In this document: in pieces, positions 39,601 to 51,600 of the stretch
How the letters are laid out: every line of letters begins with the position of its first letter
Position numbering within the stretch: the stretch's first letter is position 1
Origin: Cherax quadricarinatus
Taxonomy: Eukaryota; Arthropoda; Malacostraca; Decapoda; Parastacidae
Assembly (NCBI RefSeq): GCF_038502225.1
Contig: NC_091353.1
Span: 3,126,379-3,190,378, forward strand
Reading direction: 5' to 3'
Length of the DNA stretch: 64,000 nt
Made by a program: the position numbers and the translations under genes
Notes under the pieces: model-generated
The model's database searches: none
Seen by the model: only the letters and a program-made list of their open reading frames with translations
What the model was told of the DNA's origin: nothing

Positions 39601-42600
39601 TCAGAGCTACTAACACTGGAAGCTAGTGTCAGAGATACTAACACTGGAAGCTAGTGTCAGAGCTACTAACCCTGGAAGCTAGTGTCAGAGCTACTAACCC
39701 TGGAAGCTAGTGTCAGAGCTATTAATCCTGGAAGCTAGTGTCACGCTACTAACCCTGGAAGCTAGTGTCACGCTACTAACCCTGGAAGCTAGTGTCACGC
39801 TACTAACCCTGGAAGCTAGTGTCACGCTACTAACCCTGGAAGCTAGTGTCACGCTACTAACCCTGGAAGCTAGTGTCACGCTACTAACCCTGGAAGCTAG
39901 TGTCAGAGCTACTAACCCTGGAAGCTAGTGTCAGAGCTACTAACCCTGGAAGCTAGTGTCAGAGCTATTAATCCTGGAAGCTAGTGTCACGATACTAACC
40001 CTGGAAGCTAGTGTCACGCTACTAACCCTGGAAGCTAGTGTCACGCTACTAACCCTGGAAGCTAGTGTCACGCTACTAACCCTGGAAGCTAGTGTCACGC
40101 TACTAACCCTGGAAGCTAGTGTCACGCTACTAACCCTGGAAGCTAGTGTCACGCTACTAACCCTGGAAGCTAGTGTCACGCTACTAACCCTGGAAGCTAG
40201 TGTCAGAGCTACTAACCCTGGAAGCTAGTGTCAGAGCTATTAATCCTGGAAGCTAGTGTCACGATACTAACCCTGGAAGCTAGTGTCACGCTACTAACCC
40301 TGGAAGCTAGTGTCACGCTACTAACCCTGGAAGCTAGTGTCACGCTACTAACCCTGGAAGCTAGTGTCACGCTACTAACCCTGGAAGCTAGTGTCACGCT
40401 ACTAACCCTGGAAGCTAGTGTCACGCTACTAACCCTGGAAGCTAGTGTGGAAGATAATAAGCTAATGCATTTCTATACCTTTTTCTTTACAGAAATTATG
40501 AAAGCTAGAAAATATATTATTGTACTATAATATTCTCTGAATTATAAAATAATGCAAAACTACAATGCCATTCCACTCACAATAGTGTAGCAATGCTGAA
40601 ACAAGGAGCCAGTATGGTGTCTACTGTAATATACACAGGTTACTGTATTCAAAGGTTCAGGTCTACAGTATTTAAACAATACTAGTTCTTGCATCAAAAT
40701 GTGTCTATTCTATAGGCTAAATCTAAATTTAATACTTTGTCACAATCAAAAAAGAGAATGAAGATAAATACTTTTGCTAGTACTAACATGCAAAAATGCG
40801 AAGCCCACAGAGAAATAATAAGTGACAGTCTAATAAAAAGATAAATGATATAAAAGTAGTACAGTGGACCCCCACATAACGATCACCTCCGAATGCAACC
40901 AATTATGTAAGTGTATTTATGTAAGTGCGTTTGTATGTGTATGTTTGGGGGTCTGAAATGGACTAATCTACTTCACAATATTCCTTATGTGAACAAATTC
41001 GGTCAGTACTGGTACCTGAACATACTTCTGGAGTGAAAAAATATCGTTAACCGGGGGTCCACTGTAATTTAATGAGTACAGTGGACCCCCGCATACCGTA
41101 CGCATCGCATACCGTACAATCCGCATACCGCTCACTTTGATCGCAAAAATTTTGCCTCGCATACCGCCCAAAAACCCGCTCACCACTCTTCCTCCGAGAC
41201 GCGTCCAATGTGCGCCCTCAGCCAGCCTCACATGTTCCGCCGGTGGCATTGTTTACCAGCCAGCCTCCACGGTAACATCCAAGCATACAATCGGAATATT
41301 TCGTATTATTACAGTGTTTTCGGTGCTTTATCTGGAAAATAAGTGACCATGGGCCCCAAGAAAGCTTCTAGTGCCAACCCTACAGGAATAAGGGTGAGAA
41401 TTCCTATAGAGATGAAGAAAGAGATCATTGATAAGTATGAAAGTGGAGTGCGTGTCGCCGACCTGGTCAGGTTGTACAAGAAACCCAAATCAACCATCTC
41501 TACTATTGTGGGCAACAGAAAGGCAATCAAGGAAGCTGTTCTTGCCAAAGGTTTAACTGTGTTTTCGAAACAGAGATCGCAAGTGATGGAAGATGTTGAG
41601 AGACTCTTATTGGTGTGGATAAATGAAAAACAGCTAGCAGGAGATAGCGTCTCTCAAGCGATCATAAGCGAAAAGGCTAGGAAGTTGCATGAGGATTTAA
41701 TTAAAAAAATGCCTGCAACTAGTGATGATGTGAGTGAATTTAAGGCCAGCAAAGGTTGGTTTGAGAGATTTAAGAAGCGTAGTGGCATACATAGTGTGAT
41801 AAGGCATGGTGAGGCTGCCAGTTCGGACCACAAAGCAGCTGAAAAATATGTGCAGGAATTCAAGGAGTACATAGACAGTGAAGGACTGAAACCTGAACAA
41901 GTGTTTAATTGTGATGAAACAGGCCTGTTTTGGAAGAAAATGCCAAGCAGGACCTACATTACTCAGGAGGAAAAGGCACTCCCAGGACATAAGCCTATGA
42001 AAGACAGGCTTACTTTGTTGATGTGTTCCAATGCTACTGGTGATTGCAAAGTGAAGCCTTTATTAGTGTATCACTCTGAAACTCCCAGACCGTTCAGGCA
42101 AAAGAATGTCCTCAAGGAGAATTTGTGTGTGCTGTGGAGGGCAAACAGTAAGGCATGGGTCACTAGGGACTTTTTCTATGACTGGTTACACCATGCATTT
42201 GCCCCCAATGTGAAAGATTACCTGACTGAAAAGAAATTAGAACTTAAGTGCCTCCTGGTGTTAGACAATGCCCCTGGTCATCCTACAGACGTGGCAGAGC
42301 GACTTTATGGGGACATGAAATTCATTAAGGTGAAGTTTTTGCCTCCTAATACCACTCCTCTCCTGCAGCCCATGGACCAGCAGGTTATTGCAAACTTCAA
42401 AAAACTGTACACAAAAGCTCTGTTTGAAAGGTGCTTTGTAGTGATCTCAGAAACTTAACTGACTCTAAGAGACTTTTGGAGAGAGCACTTTAATATCCTC
42501 AATTGTGTAAACCTTATAGGTAAGGCTTGGGAGGGAGTGACTAAGAAGACCTTGAACTCTGCTTGGAAGAAACTGTGGCCAGAATGTGTAGACAAAAGGG

Positions 42601-45600
42601 ATTTTGAAGGGTTTGAGGCTAACCCTGAGAGGATTATGCCAGTTGAGGAATCCATTGTGGCATTGGGAAAGTCCTTAGGGTTGGAGGTTAGTGGGGATGA
42701 TGTGGAAGAGTTGGTGGAGGAGGACAATGAAGAACTAACCACTGATGAGCTGATAGATCAACTTCAACAGCAAGAGGCCAGACCTGAGGAAACTGGTTCA
42801 GAGGAGGGGAGAGAGAAATTGAAGAAGTTGCCTACTACAAAGATTAAGGAAATCTGTGCAAAGTGGCTTGAAGTGCAAACCTTCATGGATGAAAATCACC
42901 CTCACACAGCTATTGCAAGCCGTGTTGGCAACCTGTACACTGACAATGTTGTGAAACACTTTAGGGAAGTCATAAAGAAACGAGAGGTACAGGCCACTAT
43001 GGACAGATATGTTGTGCGACAGAAGTCCAGTGACTCTGAAGCTGGTCCTAGTGGCATTAAAAGAAGAAGGGAAGTAACCCCAGAAAAGGACTCGACACCT
43101 CAAGTCTTAATGGAAGGGGATTCCCCTTCTAAACACTAACACTCTCTCTCCCCTCCTCCCATCCCATCAATCATCACCAGATCTTCAATAAAAGTAAGTG
43201 TCATGTAATTGTGCATGCCTTTTTCAGTTTGTGTGTATTAAAATTAACATTTCATGTGGTAAAAATTTTTTTTTTTCATACTTTTGGGTGTCTTGCACGG
43301 ATTAATTTGATTTCCATTATTTCTTATGGGGAAAATTCATTCGCATACCGAACATTTCGCATAACAACCAGCCCTCTTGCACGGATTAAAGTCACTATGC
43401 GGGGGTCCACTGTACTAATTTGAAAGTAAAATAAATGAGAAAATATTTAACTAACCTGGAGTAATGCCCATAGCATGAACTCCATACATATGGAAATCAT
43501 GAACAGAATATGATGAAGGAATAGTAGGAAGTGGTTGTGTACCACTGCCACCAAGACCTCCAATAATGACTGAGCCTGCAGACTTAACGTGACGTCTCAT
43601 CTGGAAACATGCCCTGTGAAAAATATCAACATATGACATCAATTTGAAATAGTTCATACCTTAATTTTCATTGTATCTTATAACTTTCATACTGGAGCAT
43701 TATGAAATGTTTCTGGTCATTACTGTGTGAGTGGTCACAAGAACACTCTTGAAAGTAGTTGATTAAGAGAATATAGTGTCATTTTATTATGACAATAGAG
43801 TGTCTTTTATTGAGAATATACGTAATGTTATTTTATTAAGAGAATTTTTTTTTATTATTAACACATCTGCCGTTTCCCACCAAGGCAGGGTGGCCCGAAA
43901 AAGAAAAACTTTCATCATTCGCTCCATCACTGTCTTGCTAGAGGGGTGCTTTACACTACAGTTATAAAACTGCAACATTAACACCCCTCCTTCAGAGTGC
44001 CGGCACTGTATTTCCCATCTCCAGGACTCAAGTCCGGCCTGCCGGTTTCCCTGAATCCCTTCATAAATGTTACCTTGCTTACACTCCAAGAGCATGTCAA
44101 GTCCTAAAAACCATTTGTCTCCATTCACTCCTATCAAACACGCTCACGCACGCTTGCTGGAAGTCCAAGCCCCTGGCACACAAAACCTCCTTTACCTCCT
44201 CCCTCCAACTTTCCCTAGGCCGACCCCTACCCTGCTTTCCCTCCACTACAGATTTATACGCTCTTGATGTCATTTTATTTCGTTCCATCCTTTCTACATG
44301 TCCAAACCATCTCAATAACCCCTCCTCAGCCCTCTGGATAATAGTTTTGGTAATCCCATACCTCCTCCTAATCTCCAAACTACAGATTCCCTGCATTATA
44401 TTTACACCACACATTGCCCTCAGACACGACATCTCCACTGCCTCCAGTCTTCTCCTTGTTGCAACATTCACAGCCCATACCTCACACCCATACAAGAGTG
44501 CTGGTAAAACTATACTCTCATTATCATTTTATTAAGAGAATACAGTCATATTTTTTCAAGTATTGTTGAACACATGACAACAAAAAAAAATTACTAAATA
44601 AGAATAGCCAAAGGAATCATTCTGTCACAGGCAAGTTAGTACGTACAGAGAAGTGTGAAAAAGAAAGAAAAAGTGTGAGGAAAAAGTGAGTGAGAGAGCA
44701 TTTGAGAGTGTATGCAAGTGTGTGAGAGCACGACTGCATAAGAGTGTGTGTGTAAAAGTTCCGTTCCAAAGACATATTCACAGGAAGCTGCTAAACCTGG
44801 TCATACAGCACTTAAAAGGAATGGGAGGTAATCTTATTTGATCAAAAGGAAGGGTAGTCCCAATTCCTTGGATCAAGACCCAGGCACTAGTATCAAGACA
44901 CACTGAAGGGTGCAAAACAACTGAAGCTAAACAACATCCAAGTGCTAAGACAAAACAGAAAAAGTAATTTTTATTATAGTGCTACTCCTGTAACATACCA
45001 GTTACTAGTGTTAAGTGTTTCTTCTACCTGGCCTGTGGCTGGGCTTTCCTGTTGACTGCATGATCAACTAGGCTATTGATGCCTGCAGCTCACAGGCCCA
45101 CAGCCACCACAACCTGGTTGATCAAGCTGCACACCCTAACACTTCCTAGTATCCTCTGGAAGACTGGTATGTCTTATATTTACCAGATGCAAAGATGTTA
45201 TTTGCTAAGTGTACCTATGGCACTTGTACCCAACAAAATAAATGTTATTTGTTCAGTGTACTTATGGCACACCTGCCCAGTAAAATAAACAAACAACTGT
45301 GTACCATGTCAGGTATGTGAATCACTACCATTGTAGAGAAAATTAATTTATCATGTGTTATATTAAGATCTTCAAGTGAAATACTAACTGTAACCATCTC
45401 TACAAGTGCACTACATCAACCAGAATGGGATATCTATGTAGGCCTGTTAACTACCAACAGCAACAGCCTAGTTGATCAGGCAGCCAACAGGGAAGTTTGG
45501 CTTCAAGCCAGGCTATAAAAGAAGCCTCAAAACCAGTCACTCTTATATCAGAGGAAGACAAAAAAATTTCTGTAAATACACAAGCTAATCATTAAATCTA

Positions 45601-48600
45601 TATTTAATGTAGTAAATTATTATTACAATCAAAACTAAGCACTAAACCCACAAGGGCCATACAGTGCTGTTACTGTAGCAAAGCTTCTTCAGGTTCACAA
45701 TACATACTTCATGTGTTTCAGCCTCTGCATAAAACGATGTTTGTGTCGGTGTGTTCGGAAGCGAGGGTTCTGAGCTGCTGCAGGATCAAGATGGAGGAGA
45801 GAAACCAAGTCATCATCTGGCAACACAGTCTCCACCCACACCCGACTGATGTTGTCACGGCACGACGTCACCAACATGTTGCTTACACTCCCCCTATTTG
45901 AAAGGTACAAAAAATAACTTTAAAAAACATTGGAATAAATGTATTTTTAAAGTATAGAAAAAATAAGGCACCATTTTGTATTTTGGCACTCTGAGAGGTC
46001 AACGCAGTCAATAAAGTCTATGGTACACACAAAATAATATGGTAGGATCCCTGTATCCGAGGGTCCAGGATCCCACAGTTTCAGTTATCCATGGTTTACC
46101 CTGGCCTGAAAATAACCCTTAATTTTGCTTAATAATGGCCTCAAAGTGCAAAAGTAGTGATGGTGGCAGTTCTTCGAAGCCTAACAGAAGCTGTGAAGTG
46201 CTTCCGCAGCAGGTCCTCCGGGCAGGTCCACTGTGGCAGGTCCTCCGTGGCAGGTCCTCCACAGCAGGTCCACTGTGGCAGGTTCTCCACGGCAGGTCCT
46301 CCACAGCAGGTTCTCCACGGCAGGTCCTCCACAGCAGGTTCTCCACGGCAGGTCCACCGTGGCAGGTCCACCGTGGCAGGTCCACCGTGGCAGGTCCACC
46401 GTGGCAGGTCCACCGTGGCAGGTCCACTGGGGCAGGTCCACTGGGGCAGGTCCACTGGGGCAGGCCCTTTGTGGCAGGTCCTCTGCAGCAGGTCCTCCAC
46501 GGCAGGTCCACCACGGCAGGTCCACTGCAGCAGGTCCTCCACTGCAGGTTCTCTGCAGCAGGTCCTCCACGGCAGGTCCACCACGGCAGGTCCACTGCAG
46601 CAGGTCCTCCACTGCAGGTTCTCTGCAGCAGGTCCTCTGTGGCAGGTCCACCACGGCAGGTCCACCACAGCAGGTCCTACATGGCAGGTCCTCCATGGCA
46701 GGTCCTCCATGGCAGGTCCACTGTGGCAGGTCCTCCATGGCAAGTCCACTGCGGCAGGTCCTCCACAGCAGATCCACCACAGCAGGTCCTCCACGGCAGA
46801 TCCACCACGGCAGATCCACCACGGCAGATCCACCACAGCAGGTCCTCCACGGCAGATCCACCATGGCAGATCCACTGCGGCAGGTCCACCACGGCAGGTC
46901 TTCCGCGGCAGGTCTACCATGGCAGGTCTTCCGCGGCAGGTCCACTGGGGCAGGTCCTTTGCAGCAGGTCCTCCGCGGCGGATCCTCCGTGGCAGGTCCA
47001 CCACAGTAGGTCCACCGCAGCAGGTCCACCGCAGCAGGTCCTCCACGGCAGGTCCTGCGTGGTAGGTCCACAGCGGCAGGTCCACTGTGGCAGGTCCTCC
47101 ATGGCAGATCCACCACAGCAGGTCCTGCATGGCAGATCCACCATGGCAGGTCCACTGCGGCAGGTCCACCGCAGCAGGTTTTTCGCGGCAGTTCTACCAT
47201 GGCAGGTCTTCCGCGGCAGGTCCACTGGGGCAGGTCCTCCGCGGCAGGTCCTCTGCAGAAGGTCCACCACGGCAGGTCCACCACAGCAGGTCCACTGCAG
47301 CAGGTCCACTGCAGCAGGTCCACTGCAGCAGGTCCACTGCAGCAGGTCCACTGCAGCAGGTCCACTGCAGCAGGTCCACTGCAGCAGGTCCACTGCAGCA
47401 GGTCCACTGCTGCAGGTCCACTGCTGCAGGTCCTCCATGGTAGGTCCTACTGTATACTGTATTTAAAAACATGTATGTACAACTAACTGCAGTAGTTCTC
47501 CTAGGATAAATATACAATATACAGTACATAGAATAATCATTTCAATATAATCTGTACAATTACATCATTATCAACAAACAGAAGAACGGATGGGAGGCAT
47601 GAACCGTGGTCCATAAATTCACAGGGGCAAAGGCTAATGTTGAAGATGCGTAGTATTTCATTTTTGCAACTATTTTGAGTTTGACAAAGGTGTTATATAT
47701 GATTTAAGCATCAGCTAGGGTAGAACAACTCATGAGAATTCCCATTACGGTATGGCAATTCCCCCTAAAAAAAAACAATAAACATTCACTTTCATTCATT
47801 CAACAGCTGTCCAGTAGAATGCAGACATCACAAACAATTATTCTTTTATTTTGTTCAAAATTCCCTAAACATTCACTAAACACTTCAAAATCTCTATCTC
47901 TAACTCTTGCCCACAAGGACTTAACACTTTTTTATAACCCATTTCTAATTTCTGAAATCTTATTTTTACTTTAGTCTGTATAAACATTCATATCCCTTCC
48001 TTCTTTTCCGTAGATGATCATTTAATATCACTGCTGCTATTTCTTTATCTTTAGATGTTATCTTCATTGTAGAATAATAAGAAAATAATATAACCTTTAT
48101 ATTATAATAATAAGGTAAAAGGACCCCAATGGAAATAAGTCACTCTGTCTGACTTTTTTGGGTTATCCCAGGTTCTCTACACATATGCTGCTATGTATGA
48201 TAATTCTATGTAACTGTATTGTGTATACCTGAATAAATTTACTTACTTACTTACTAGTTCTCTCTGGTGTACCCAATTTAACTTCATTTATTTTTCGCCA
48301 CTGAAATTTTCCAACAGTTTTTGGGTAGAACGTCCAGCTTACAATCTTTTTTAATGTTAACAATCAACTTATTTTTATCACTTATAAGAACATAAGAACA
48401 TAAGAATGGAGGAACACTACAGAAGGCCTACTGGCCCATGCGAGGCAGGTCCTTATCAAAACGACCTCTACCCAAAGCTACCCAAGAAATAACTCCAGTA
48501 CCCAATGACACCAATCAAACCCAGCCCTCCCACTCATATATTTGTCGAGTCTCTTCTTAAAGCTACCCAAGGTCCTAGCCTCTACCACCCCACTACATCC

Positions 48601-51600
48601 ACTGCCTCTACCACCCCACTACATCCACTGCCTCTACCACCCCACTACATCCACTGCCTCTACCACCCCACTACATCCACTAACATTCAAATGATCCCAC
48701 TTCAAAATTTCATCCTCCCCCCTTTTGGGGGGGAGGAGAGAAATTACATATTTATTAAAAAATTGTACATTAAAATAAACATTTCAGGAAGAGCACTGAG
48801 GTCTGTTCCAGATCATTTGTATATTTATACATTAAGCACACATTCATGCTTCCTGGTGTTTATTGTAGCACTAACATGTTTTGGTCGGACTTGAGCTATT
48901 AGGTTACTTATATATATACAGTGGACCCCCGCTTAACGATCACCTCCAAATGCGACCAATTATGTAAGTGTATTTATGTAAGTGCGTTTGTACGTGTATG
49001 TTTGGGGTTCTGAAATGGACTAATCTACTTCACAATATTCCTTATGGGAACAAATTCGGTCAGTACTGGCACCTGAACATACTTCTGGAATGAAAAAATA
49101 TCGTTAACCGGGGGTCCACTGTATCTTCTTATTTCGACGCACTGGCTGCTTCCCACCAAGGCTGGGAGGCCCAAAAAGAAAAAGAAAACTTTCTTTTTAA
49201 CTTTAGTAACGTATACAGGAGAAGGGGTTACTAGCCCCTGCTCCCAGCATTGTAGTTGCCTTTTATGACATGCATGGCTTACAGAGGAAGAATTCCGTTC
49301 CATTTTCCCATGGAGAATATATATATATAAATATATATGGACATCCAGCAGCCATGTGAGCATGTCAGTAGGAGTGGAAGCAAATGGTTTCTGGGACTTG
49401 ATGAGCTGTTGGAGTGTCAGCAAAGTAACATATGTGAAGGGACTAGGAAACTGGTTAGCCGGACTCTAAGTCCTGGAGGTGGGCAGCACAATGCCTGCAC
49501 TCTAAAAGAGGAGTAGAGATATTTACAGTTTGGAGGGGTAGGTGAACTGTAGTATTAGGGTGCTTCTGGGAAGATAAAGACAGAGTGAATGATGGTCACC
49601 TTACCTTGGTCAAAGACAGCCAGTGTGTCAAAAAAAAATTAATAAATATGTACTTATGATGCATTATTTACACCTATGCTCATTATATGGTCAGTACTGT
49701 TGATAATTTTTGAAATTTTAACTAAGACATTCTTTACAGCAACTTAAACCTGTATATTCCTGTCACTTCCAACACCTGCCACACCACTTCATTGTCACAC
49801 AACAGTTCCTTTCCTAATCTACATGCTGCCTTGCCTAAGGTATAAGCTTCACATGCATCTAGTAACTGGTTGCCCTGGCTGGTGAAAAAAAGACAACTGC
49901 CATTTGTCTTGTCTGCCTGTTTGCCCTGGTTGTTCTAAAACCATTACACATAACTTACTTTGGCATGTACTTGCTGGTAGCTCTCCAGGTGAACCCTTTT
50001 ACAGCACTTGGATGTGGTAAGTAAATGTAGCTGTAACTGACAGGTGATTGGCTCATCTCACTGCACAAATTTATACCATCTTGGGGTCTTGCAGGAGCCA
50101 ACACTAAAAAAAAAAAAGTAAATGCACCAACACTGTAAGAAACAATGTGTATAGTACATACTCTATTTATTTATACTGTACTTTACCTGATGACTTGTCT
50201 TTAAAGATTTACCCACTGATGCTCTCTAAACCCATTAATTGCTATAGGGTCTTCACCATGGAAAATAATGATTTTCTTTTTTTAATTAATGTGAAGCGGT
50301 TAACCAGTGTGGTTCATAAAATACAAAGAACATGGAGCCTTCATCCTTAGTTTACTAAGCACAAGAAAATTAGAAAATCAGAGGCAAAATCCTATAAAAC
50401 ATTTTTTAATCAAACTATTTTAACCTTCATAAGTAGTAGGCTGGTAGACAGCAACCGCCCAGGGAGGTACTACCGTCCTGCCAAGTGAGTAAAACGAAAG
50501 CCTGTAATTGTTTTACATGATGGTAGGATTGCTGGTGTCCTTTTTTCTGTCTCATGAACATGCAAGATTTCAGGTACGTCTTGCTACTTCTACTTACACT
50601 TAGGTCACACTACACATACATGTACAAGCATATATATACACACCCCTCTGAGTTTTCTTCTATTTTCTTTCTAGTTCTTGTTCTTGTTTATTTCCTCTTA
50701 TCTCCATGGGGAAGTGGAACAGAATTCTTCCTCCGTAAGCCATGCGTGTTGTAAGAGGCGACTAAAATGCCGGGAGCAAGGGGCTAGTAACCCCTTCTCC
50801 TGTATATATTACTAAATTTGAAAGGAGAAACTTTGGTTTTTTCTTTTGGGCCACCCTGCCTCGGTGGGATACGGCCAGTGTGTTGAAAGAAAGAAAGAGA
50901 TTTTAACCTTCATAAGTAGTAGGCTGGTAGACAGCAACCGCCCAGGGAGGTACTACCGTCCTGCCAAGTGAGTAAAACGAAAGCCTGTAATTGTTTTACA
51001 TGATGGTAGGATTGCTGGTGTCCTTTTTTCTGTCTCATGAACATGCAAGATTTCAGGTACGTCTTGCTACTTCTACTTACACTTAGGTCACACTACACAT
51101 ACATGTACAAGCATATATATACACACCCCTCTGGGTTTTCTTCTATTTTCTTTCTAGTTCTTGTTCTTGTTTATTTCCTCTTATCTCCATGGGGAAGTGG
51201 AACAGAATTCTTCCTCCGTAAGCCATGCGTGTTGTAAGAGGCGACTAAAATGCCAGGAGCAAGAAGCTAGTAACCTCTTCTCCTGTATATATTACTAAAT
51301 GTAAAAGGAGAAACTTTCGTTTTTCCTTTTGGGCCACCCTGCCTCGGTGGGATACGGCCGGCGTGTTGAAAGAAAGATTTTAACCTTATCTGATGTGACC
51401 TCAGCAGTTCCTCTTTAGTACTTTTTAATGAGTCATTAACTAAGCATTTACTATCTTCCCAATTTTAAAAAAATATTTTAACAAGCAACCCATCCTTAAA
51501 ACCAGAGATAATATTTTTTTATGGTTTAAGCACGAGTCATTTCTCACTAAGATATAGTGACTCAAAGAAGTAAACATCCACTGTCACTCTTTCAGTCACT

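Noticed and set aside
35752..40447. Regular repeats that could be mistaken for a CRISPR array
   Set aside because: No unique spacers; contiguous satellite units in a eukaryotic intron.
42537..43139. A separate 200-residue gene after the Tigger core
   Set aside because: Same frame as the upstream transposase and separated only by one stop codon; it is the transposase tail.
46135..47466. A 443-codon open frame (Gly/Pro/Gln-rich) and long overlapping frames on both strands
   Set aside because: The frames are open because a 14-bp repeat cycles every 42 bp; all frames look alike in quality. Only the first ~22 codons resemble a protein (a Tigger relic).
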